Assembly (NCBI GenBank): GCA_934096535.1
Contig: CAKOMC010000017.1
Location: 1-28,985, forward strand
Origin: an uncultured Bacilli bacterium
GTDB taxonomy: Bacteria > Bacillota_I > Bacilli_A > RF39 > UBA660
Direction of reading: 5' to 3'
Length of the DNA: 28,985 nucleotides
Shown: piece by piece, positions 23,706 to 28,985 of the stretch
Position numbering within the stretch: position 1 is the first letter of the stretch
How the letters are laid out: every line of letters starts with the position of its first letter
Position numbers and translations under genes: made by a program
Notes under the pieces: model-generated
The model's input: the letters and a program-made list of their open reading frames with translations, nothing else
Told to the model about the DNA's origin: nothing
Database searches by the model: none

Positions 23706-24365
23706 TTATTTTTGTTTAACAAGACTTCTAGTTCGTCCAAAATATTTTTTTTCCATTTCTTCATCGTATTTTTCTACTTCAGCTATGGGTATTATAACAC
23801 TTTTTTCGTTAGTCATGATGGTGATTAATTGATTATAAGGTTCAGTTATTTCATATGGTCTTAGGTTTACTAAGGGATTAGCATGTCTTGCCATATAACG
23901 AGAGGCCACATCGGCGTCTTCTTTGAAATTGTGGTTATCAAGATAAATGACCTCCCTAATGCCACTTTGAATTATAGCTTTCATGCAATTGTTACAAGGA
24001 AAAAGGGTCGTATATATTCTAGCGCCTTTAAGAAGAGCCTTGTTATTGTTATAGCCTAAAATGGCATTTAGTTCAGAATGGACAATATAAGGATATTTGG
24101 TATTTAAATAGTCTCCTTCTTTATTCCATGGAATATCTGTTTCTTTTATTCCTATGGGGGTGCCATTATAACCTGTTGATAAAATGCGGTTATCTTGAGA
24201 AACGATAACTGATCCTACTTTGCGGTGCTTATCACTAGAACGCATGGATGTCATTTTAGCTAGGATGGAAAAATAATCGTCCCAGCTAATACGGGTATTT
24301 TGAGGATTTATTATTGATAATTTATTTAATTGTTCAGTTATTTTTGTTTTATCATTTTCTATCAT
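23706..24365 (-). CDS. dCMP deaminase family protein (ComEB-like)
   Basis: Zinc-dependent cytidylate deaminase, probably making dUMP from dCMP for thymidylate synthesis. In the 219-residue protein, zinc ligands and catalytic acid fit His96 and Glu98 (IVHSELNAIL) and Cys124/Cys127 (FPCNNC). The nearby TGYNGTPIG and KHRKVGSVIVSQDNRILS are typical of the deoxycytidylate deaminase group. The roughly 25-residue N-terminal extension and roughly 60-residue C-terminal extension (RPYEITEPYNQLI...) exceed the roughly 150-160-residue core of small forms. No good ribosome binding site directly precedes the ATG; a possible 13-codon leader frame overlaps it. An in-frame start within the sequence is less likely because the family helix begins near 28. 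Confidence 0.88.
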   Translation of the reverse strand: MIENDKTKITEQLNKLSIINPQNTRISWDDYFSILAKMTSMRSSDKHRKVGSVIVSQDNRILSTGYNGTPIGIKETDIPWNKEGDYLNTKYPYIVHSELNAILGYNNNKALLKGARIYTTLFPCNNCMKAIIQSGIREVIYLDNHNFKEDADVASRYMARHANPLVNLRPYEITEPYNQLITIMTNEKSVIIPIAEVEKYDEEMEKKYFGRTRSLVKQK

Positions 24366-24393
24366 ATTTTATATCGTAGTCGCAAAGCGACAT
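24352..24393 (-). CDS. Possible 13-residue leader peptide before the dCMP deaminase
   Basis: ATG at 24393 has AAGGA six bases upstream, a better site than the deaminase start. It encodes MSLCDYDIKYDRK and stops within codons 4-5 of the deaminase, in another frame. A GTCGC-AAA-GCGAC hairpin (24379-24391) lies in its first codons. Translational coupling is plausible; coding status is unproven. Confidence 0.35.
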   Translation of the reverse strand: MSLCDYDIKYDRK

Positions 24394-24673
24394 TGCCTTT
24401 CCTTTTTATTATTTAGTTTTTATAAATTCAGCTCTTCATAATTTTATTTTTGATGCTTAACTTTAATTATCTAATAAATTTGTTTTTAGTATCTATATTT
24501 TAATATATTTTTAAGTATTTAAACTTTAATATTTTTTTTAGCATTTAATTTTAATGTTGTTATTTTTATACCTTGAATTATAATAAAGTTTTGCTCTTTT
24601 TAAATACTTGTCATATTGTATCATAAATTTAAGATATGTTATACTGTTTTTATAAAAAGAAAGGATTAAGAGA
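24366..24673. other. Divergent intergenic region, deaminase and cyclophilin genes
   Basis: Very AT-rich and without a full gene. It contains the leader peptide and GC-rich hairpin near 24380, a possible minus-strand -10 TATAAT near 24580-24585 that would give a 200-nt deaminase leader, and the plus-strand promoter of the cyclophilin gene. Confidence 0.5.
24616..24645 (+). promoter_or_regulatory. Probable promoter of the cyclophilin lipoprotein gene
   Basis: TTGTAT (24616-24621), an 18-bp spacer and TATACT (24640-24645) with TGT upstream. The start codon is about 28 bp further on. Confidence 0.6.
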
Positions 24674-25345
24674 ATGAAAAAGTTTTTAAGTATTTTAGTT
24701 ATAGGAATTTTACTATTTTGTACGGGGTGTGAGGGTAGTAAAAACACAGAAAACTTACGAGGAATTGATTTTAATGTCGATGGTAATGAGACTATTCTTA
24801 CTAATTATGATACCGATAACCCAGTAGTTGCCATGGAAATTGAGGGTTATGGGGCGATTGTAATAGAATTATATCCTAAGATTGCTCCCAATACAGTAAA
24901 TAATTTTATTTCCTTAGTAAAACAAGGTTTTTATGATAATAATTCATTTCATCGTTTAGTGCCAAACTTTGTTTTACAAGGTGGCGACCCAAAGGGTGAT
25001 GGTACTGGTGGCCCCGGATATACAATTAAGGGTGAGTTTACCAATAATCGTTTTACTAACACTTTAAAACATACTAAAGGAATTGTTTCGATGGCCAGAA
25101 GTAGTGAAAATGATTCTGCGGGAAGCCAATTTTTCATCATGTTAGATACCGCTTCATATCTTGATAATAATTATGCTGCGTTTGGTAAGGTAATTGACGG
25201 CATGGACATTGTTGATAAGATTGCTAGTACTGAGATTGTAAGTGATAATCAAACTGGTAAGTTAAAGAAAAATTTAACTATTAAAAAAGCTTTAGTTGAT
25301 ACTAAAGGTAAAGAATACAGTGAACCAACCAAAATTACTGAGTAA
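24674..25345 (+). CDS. Cyclophilin-type peptidyl-prolyl isomerase lipoprotein
   Basis: A 223-residue lipoprotein (signal peptide MKKFLSILVIGILLFCTGC, lipidation at Cys19) with a cyclophilin domain at about 50-212. It should catalyse cis-trans isomerisation of prolyl bonds during folding of secreted proteins at the membrane surface. Active-site features are FHRLVPNFVLQGGDP (92-106; His93, Arg94, Gln102) and GSQFFIMLD (150-158), plus YAAFGKVIDGMDIVDKI (167-183). It is close in size to other extracytoplasmic cyclophilins of Firmicutes. It has its own promoter and terminator and stands alone on the plus strand. Confidence 0.94.
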   Translation: MKKFLSILVIGILLFCTGCEGSKNTENLRGIDFNVDGNETILTNYDTDNPVVAMEIEGYGAIVIELYPKIAPNTVNNFISLVKQGFYDNNSFHRLVPNFVLQGGDPKGDGTGGPGYTIKGEFTNNRFTNTLKHTKGIVSMARSSENDSAGSQFFIMLDTASYLDNNYAAFGKVIDGMDIVDKIASTEIVSDNQTGKLKKNLTIKKALVDTKGKEYSEPTKITE

Positions 25346-25370
25346 TTAACTGGTTTATAAAAATGAAATT

Positions 25371-25405
25371 GATAAATTTAATTAAAAAACAAATTTATCT
25401 TTTTA
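25371..25405 (+). terminator. Terminator of the cyclophilin gene
   Basis: A 9-bp stem, GATAAATTT (25371-25379) with AAATTTATC (25391-25399), is followed by TTTTTAT, 25 bp after the stop codon. Confidence 0.8.
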
Positions 25406-25452
25406 TATTATTAAAAAAATAATTAAGGTTAGATAAAAAGAATTATCGATTA

Positions 25453-25640
25453 AGAAATATCTTATCAATCTAAAAGTTTTATTAATCAAAAAATGACTAA
25501 TAAAGAAGATTATTAATTAAAGGAATTTATTAATAGAGAAAGTTATTAATCCAAAAAGAGATGTTAATAAAAAAGATTATTAATCCCAAAAGAGATATTA
25601 ATAAAGAAGATTATTAATCCCAAAAGTTTATCAATTAAAC
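25453..25640. repeat. AT-rich degenerate minisatellite
   Basis: About five degenerate copies of a 32-34 bp unit begin near 25475, 25507, 25541, 25574 and 25608. Each is made of two related halves of about 17 bp containing ATTAAT, such as AGATTATTAATCCCAAA and AGAGATATTAATAAAGA. The best-conserved pair is AGATTATTAATCCCAAAAG at 25574 and 25608. It carries no open reading frame. Confidence 0.7.
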
Positions 25641-25686
25641 AAAAGAATATATCGTTTAAAAGTAAAAATTAAGGATATATTCTTTT
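25641..25686. terminator. Bidirectional terminator between convergent genes
   Basis: A 13-bp perfect stem, AAAAGAATATATC (25641-25653) with GATATATTCTTTT (25674-25686), has T-rich tails on both strands. It mainly serves the minus-strand COG2426 gene, whose stop lies 27 bp away. Confidence 0.8.
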
Positions 25687-25712
25687 TATTTTTGCTAAAG
25701 TTTAAAATTAAT

Positions 25713-26177
25713 TTAAAAAATGTTAAAGATTCCTAAGGAGATGACACCCATAATAATACCAGCAAGTACGACACCACCCATGATAGCAATGACGCTTTTC
25801 TTAAAATCAAGATTTAAAAGAGAAGCTGCTAAAGTTCCAGTCCAAGCGCCTGTCCCCGGAAGAGGGATTCCAACAAATAGAAATAAAGCAAAGTAAACAT
25901 TGCGTCCTGCTTTTTCTTGTAGTTTTTTGCCGCCTTTATTACCTTTTTCTAAACAAAAAGTAAAGAATTTTTTAGTAAACTTTTTATCTTTTCCCCATTC
26001 TAAAATTTTGCGAGCAAAAAGAAAAATAAAAGGAACTGGTAACATATTACCAAGGATAGCAACCATATAGGAAGGAAGCAATGGTAATTGGAAACCAACG
26101 GCATATGGAATAGCACCACGAAGTTCAATCAAAGGAACCATAGAAATCAAAAAAACTATTAAATATTTTAAAAACAT
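25713..26177 (-). CDS. Small multidrug export family membrane protein (COG2426)
   Basis: A 154-residue integral membrane protein of the Sm_multidrug_ex family (COG2426), whose substrate is not known despite the name. Conserved features are the start LISMVPLIELRGAIPYAVG, LGNMLPVPFIFLFARKILEW, and the Gly/Pro-rich FVGIPLPGTGAWTGTLAASLL. About four to five hydrophobic segments alternate with a Lys-rich cytoplasmic loop (64-92). AAGGTGA precedes ATG. A terminator hairpin lies only 27 bp upstream on the same strand, so expression may depend on read-through or on a promoter overlapping that hairpin. Confidence 0.88.
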   Translation of the reverse strand: MFLKYLIVFLISMVPLIELRGAIPYAVGFQLPLLPSYMVAILGNMLPVPFIFLFARKILEWGKDKKFTKKFFTFCLEKGNKGGKKLQEKAGRNVYFALFLFVGIPLPGTGAWTGTLAASLLNLDFKKSVIAIMGGVVLAGIIMGVISLGIFNIF

Positions 26178-26626
26178 AACTTTTTCACCTTAATTCATTT
26201 TAACAAAAAAAAATAAGAAAGGGAATACCTTTCTTAAAAAGTGTGAGTTTATTGTTTATATGTTATCTTAATTGTATAGGGTTTATATATGAATTATCAT
26301 AATTATATTATGACTTCTTGCTTCTACCACTAACTTCGAATATATCGTTAATGTCCACAAGCGTTTGATTTGGTTAATCATTAACCTATCTTTATATCTT
26401 ATTGTAAGATATATTGTTTATATAATAATTAAATTTTCTACATCTTTTAATTACCTTTTTTCTTTCTAATCGATCAATCTTCCTTTCACAATTACATAAT
26501 ACCAATCAATTATGAAAAATATGTGATAGAAAAGTGAAAGTTATTTTTTAGTTTGATTTTTATAATTTTCGGATTTTTAGAATCTTTTGTTTTCAAATAA
26601 TATTTTGTCTATTTGGTAGCATACAA
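26178..26626 (-). promoter_or_regulatory. Structured intergenic region, candidate leader RNA or sRNA
   Basis: This 449-bp stretch has no convincing gene. On the minus strand it contains hairpins TATATCTTA-TTG-TAAGATATA (about 26393-26413), GGTTAAT-C-ATTAACC (26372-26386) and TCATAA/TTATGA near 26297-26313. It ends with an intrinsic terminator at 26204-26235, directly before the ribosome binding site of the COG2426 gene. It may be a 5' leader controlling that gene, a long 3' region of the histidine kinase operon, or a separate small RNA. I do not recognise a known riboswitch class. A 32-codon frame at 26283-26381 is probably chance. Confidence 0.45.
26204..26235 (-). terminator. Terminator immediately upstream of the COG2426 gene
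   Basis: On the minus strand AAGAAAGG (26235-26228) pairs with CCTTTCTT (26222-26215) around a 5-nt loop, followed by TATTTTTTTTT. Confidence 0.8.
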
Positions 26627-28024
26627 TTATTTTTTTACTTGAAAGTAAAATGTTGTGCCTTTGTCTTTAATGCTATTAACACCGTATTTGAAATGGTGTT
26701 GTTCTAAAATATTTTTAACAATCGATAAACCCAGACCAGTCCCAACGACATTTCGCTTATGATTTTTTTCTTTTTTATAATAGCGATTCCAAATATTAGG
26801 TAAATCTTTTTCGTCAATACCTTTACCAGTATCAATTATTTCAATTTTGCATTCTTTAGTATTTTCTGTAATTCTGATAGTAACGGTTAAATCATCGCCT
26901 GTATAGTTAATTGCATTATTTATTAGGTTATAGATTACTTGACTAATTCTTTTTTTATCCGCTTTTACCATAATACTGGCGGGACTTTCTAAAATCAGCT
27001 TATAATTTTCAGTTTCTTTAATAATTTGGTATCTTTTTAAAATATCGTTAATTAATTCAACAATATCGAATTTTTCGATATTTAAGTTGTCTTGATTATT
27101 TTGAAGTTTACTAAGTTCTAAGATATCATTAACTAAAATATTTAAACGGTCTGTTTCATCAATGATAACATTCAAATTTTCTTTAGTTTTTTCTTTATTA
27201 TTTAAAGTTATATCTCTAATCATTTCAGCATAAGCCTTTATCATGGTTAGGGGAGTTTTTAGGTCATGAGAAACATTTGCCATTAAATCGCGGCGGTATT
27301 CATCGGTTTTAGAAACTTCCTGCTCTAAATAGTTAAGGGTATTAGCTAATTCATCTATCTCTTTAATTCCAGTTGTAGTAAACTGGACATTGTAATTTCC
27401 TTCGGCCAATTTTTCAGCTTTTTTAGTCATATCACTAATTGGTTTAGCAATTCTACGCGACAAAAATAAAGCAATTATTATAGAAAATAAAATAGCTAAA
27501 AGGGTAACATAAATAAGTTGATTTTTTATTAACGAGGTTGTTGTTCCGATGTCTTCTAAAGAGGTAAACAAAAAAATATAGCCATTGCCTTTTTTTATAC
27601 AATATAATAAGGAGACGCTGTTGTTGATAGGATTTAAAATCTTTTCAAAGGCTGTTTCTTCACCTGATTGTTTAAACTTTACTAATTCTTTATCAATAAT
27701 TTTATTGCGACCTAAAAGACATGAGGAAATTTTATTATTGTAATAATATTGATTACCATAATAATCCATATATTCTAAGCAAATATTGTTATCTAAAGTT
27801 ATATCGTCCATTGATTCGATTATATTCGTACTTTCAATGTTAATAATTTTATCAACCAATTCATTCATATAGTTAATTTGATATTTTTCATAATATATTT
27901 TAAAGAAGACAATTTGAACAAGCCATAATAATAGAAGAATGGAGATAGAAAAAACGATTAAATATTCCAGAGTTTTAAAGTGCAGAGAGTTTCTTAATTC
28001 TCTGATTTTAATTTTGGTATTCAA
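26627..28024 (-). CDS. Sensor histidine kinase, HAMP/HisKA type
   Basis: The 465-residue membrane sensor of a two-component system. TM1 at about 21-41, an extracytoplasmic sensor region (42-167) without a recognised domain, and TM2 at about 168-188 lead to a HAMP linker (188-240). HisKA follows, with phosphoacceptor His253 in MANVSHDLKTPLTMIKAYAEM (split: ANVSHDLKTPLTMIKAY). The ATPase domain has the N box NLINNAINY (367-375), G1 IIDTGKGID (396-404) and G2 GTGLGLSIVK (428-437). All key residues are present. Its start overlaps the response-regulator end by 17 bp, so the pair is one operon. The stimulus is unknown; the resemblance is to the general PhoR/ResE-like group. Confidence 0.95.
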   Translation of the reverse strand: MNTKIKIRELRNSLHFKTLEYLIVFSISILLLLWLVQIVFFKIYYEKYQINYMNELVDKIINIESTNIIESMDDITLDNNICLEYMDYYGNQYYYNNKISSCLLGRNKIIDKELVKFKQSGEETAFEKILNPINNSVSLLYCIKKGNGYIFLFTSLEDIGTTTSLIKNQLIYVTLLAILFSIIIALFLSRRIAKPISDMTKKAEKLAEGNYNVQFTTTGIKEIDELANTLNYLEQEVSKTDEYRRDLMANVSHDLKTPLTMIKAYAEMIRDITLNNKEKTKENLNVIIDETDRLNILVNDILELSKLQNNQDNLNIEKFDIVELINDILKRYQIIKETENYKLILESPASIMVKADKKRISQVIYNLINNAINYTGDDLTVTIRITENTKECKIEIIDTGKGIDEKDLPNIWNRYYKKEKNHKRNVVGTGLGLSIVKNILEQHHFKYGVNSIKDKGTTFYFQVKK

Positions 28025-28670
28025 ACTTATATCCTATCGCTCTAACCGTTACAATGAATTTACGGTATTTTCCAAGGCTGTTACGCAAGGTTTTTATGTG
28101 AGTATCAATGGTGCGGTCATCTCCAAAAAAATCATATCCCCATATATTGGTTAATAATTGCTCTCTGGATAAAGCAATGTTTTTATTGGTAACTAAATAC
28201 TTCAAAAGGTCATATTCTTTGGGAGTTAAGTTAACTTTTTTGTCATCTACCCTTACTTCATGAGCTAAATCGTTAATTGTTAGGCCTTCAAATTTGTAGG
28301 TATAGGTATCAGTGGTATTTCTTTTTAAGATGGCTTTAACACGAGCTACTAATTCTTTAGGGCTAAATGGTTTGGTCACATAATCGTCTATCCCTAAATC
28401 AAAACCAATTAGTTTATCATATTCTTCGCTTCTAGCGGAAAGCATTATAAAGGGAACATCTTTGATTTTCTTGATTTCTTTACAAGCTTGATACCCATCC
28501 ATCTTTGGCATCATTATATCCATAATTATTAGATTATAATCATTATTTTTGGCTTTTTCGATAGCTTCTTGGCCATCACCTGCTTCATCTACGGTATAAT
28601 TTTCCATCATTAAATACTCTTTGATAACATTTCTTATTAGTTCTTCATCATCTACTACTAAAATTTTCAT
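28008..28670 (-). CDS. OmpR/PhoB-family response regulator
   Basis: A 220-residue DNA-binding response regulator. The receiver domain has the acidic pair in KILVVDDEE, phosphoacceptor Asp51 in NLIIMDIMMPKMDG, and Lys in YVTKPFSPKEL. The C-terminal winged helix (about 125-220) contains LTPKEYDLLKYLV, SREQLLTNIWGYDF and DDRTIDTHIKTLRNSLG. ATG 28670 was chosen over a GTG three codons upstream because AAGGAAG lies about eight bases before it. It is the first gene of the operon with the kinase. A strong hairpin (28696-28722) stands just upstream of its ribosome binding site. Confidence 0.95.
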   Translation of the reverse strand: MKILVVDDEELIRNVIKEYLMMENYTVDEAGDGQEAIEKAKNNDYNLIIMDIMMPKMDGYQACKEIKKIKDVPFIMLSARSEEYDKLIGFDLGIDDYVTKPFSPKELVARVKAILKRNTTDTYTYKFEGLTINDLAHEVRVDDKKVNLTPKEYDLLKYLVTNKNIALSREQLLTNIWGYDFFGDDRTIDTHIKTLRNSLGKYRKFIVTVRAIGYKFEYQN

Positions 28671-28695
28671 AGATATCACTTCCTTACTTTTAAAT

Positions 28696-28727
28696 GGTGT
28701 AATTTTTTTCTAAAATTACACCTTTTT
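28696..28727. promoter_or_regulatory. 11-bp stem hairpin upstream of the response regulator
   Basis: GGTGTAATTTT (28696-28706) and AAAATTACACC (28712-28722) form a perfect stem with a 5-nt loop. T follows only on the plus strand, where no gene reads into it. On the minus strand it is in the leader, 26 nt before the response-regulator start. It may be an operator, a leader structure, or a terminator against plus-strand transcription. Confidence 0.5.
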
Positions 28728-28920
28728 ATAGTTTTTGTAATTTTATATTTCATAGTTTTGTTGTTCTTTTGATTTTACTTTTTTAATAAATCACTGTTAT
28801 TTTGTTTACAAAAGATTATAATTATTGATTGATTTAAGGAGCAAGTTAGATTTTAATGTTTTTCTTAAACCGCTGTTATTTTATTATAGTTTTGTGAAGA
28901 ATAAATGAAAAAAAAGAACT

Positions 28921-28985
28921 TTAGAAGTTGGCGACATTATGATAAATATCAGTAACATCATCAATATCATCTAAAAGATTATAAA
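28921..28985 (-). CDS. yebC: YebC/PmpR-family protein, C-terminal fragment cut by the window edge
   Basis: The last 20 or so codons read YNLLDDIDDVTDIYHNVANF, then stop at 28921-28923. LDDxDDVxxVYHN is the highly conserved end of the YebC/TACO1 family, whose members act as transcriptional regulators or help translation of polyproline stretches. The rest lies outside the window. The 240 bp between it and the response regulator show the hairpin above and no gene. Confidence 0.8.
   Translation of the reverse strand, partial: YNLLDDIDDVTDIYHNVANF

Noticed and set aside
24538..24747. Minus-strand open frame over the start of the cyclophilin gene
   Set aside because: It overlaps the well-supported cyclophilin gene and its promoter, and its sequence looks like translated AT-rich spacer.
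25453..25640. CRISPR array
   Set aside because: The units are tandem, degenerate and without unique spacers, and no cas gene is present.
26283..26381. A 32-codon minus-strand frame in the leader of the COG2426 gene
   Set aside because: The ribosome binding site is poor and the peptide resembles no family; RNA structure explains the region better.
28671..28679. GTG start three codons before the response-regulator ATG
   Set aside because: It lies almost on top of the AAGGAAG ribosome binding site; the ATG has normal spacing and gives the standard family start.

Overview
The window is AT-rich DNA from a Gram-positive-type (Firmicutes/Bacilli-like) bacterium. Evidence for this is the gene order rimP-nusA-ylxR-infB-rbfA-truB and dnaD-nth, strong AAGGAGG-type ribosome binding sites, a putative lipoteichoic-acid-synthase-like enzyme, and lipoprotein signal peptides. 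Tryptophan is encoded by TGG in full-length conserved genes, so the standard bacterial code fits. A small-genome gut Bacilli/Mollicutes-relative lineage is plausible because several proteins are short (one-domain RimP, 55-residue L28, no YlxQ). That placement is inference.

Layout. 1-6592: asnB, an LTA-synthase-like sulfatase-fold membrane enzyme and the RNA-binding protein Tex, all on the minus strand. 6593-9778: a TetR/AcrR-family regulator and an oleate hydratase, with a recognisable promoter and palindromes upstream of ohyA. 9779-12922: CutA-like protein, a small helical unknown, Nth, DnaD-like protein and CCA-adding enzyme, in overlapping minus-strand units. 13017-13184: rpmB (L28) alone on the plus strand with its own promoter and terminator, divergent from cca. 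13409-18950: the translation/transcription operon rimP-nusA-ylxR(rnpM)-infB-rbfA-truB plus a trailing unknown gene, preceded by a leader with mutually exclusive hairpins.

19070-21873 is the most unusual part. It holds two tandem units, each made of a 290-bp element bounded by 26-bp inverted repeats, followed 31 nt later by a plus-strand surface-protein gene. Each repeat is itself a near-palindrome (TTCATAGAGT-N5-ACTCTATGAA). The asymmetric 5-bp centre is identical, in inverted orientation, within a unit but differs between units. This is what two invertible DNA switches using one site-specific recombinase with unit-specific crossover sequences would look like. The interiors are diverged but keep GTCAA motifs and other blocks at the same offsets. 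The two proteins share an N-terminal module with two cysteines and carry unrelated C-terminal modules (jelly-roll-like plus InlB-type repeat; glycine-rich). No recombinase gene lies in the window.

21896-28985: a fragment of an XRE-type regulator, a DUF2179/UPF0316 membrane protein with a zinc-ribbon partner, trmL, a dCMP deaminase with a possible leader peptide, a cyclophilin lipoprotein, an AT-rich minisatellite, a COG2426-type membrane protein preceded by a terminator-bearing leader, an OmpR-type two-component system, and the 3' end of a yebC-like gene. No tRNA, rRNA, CRISPR array, insertion sequence or origin was recognised.
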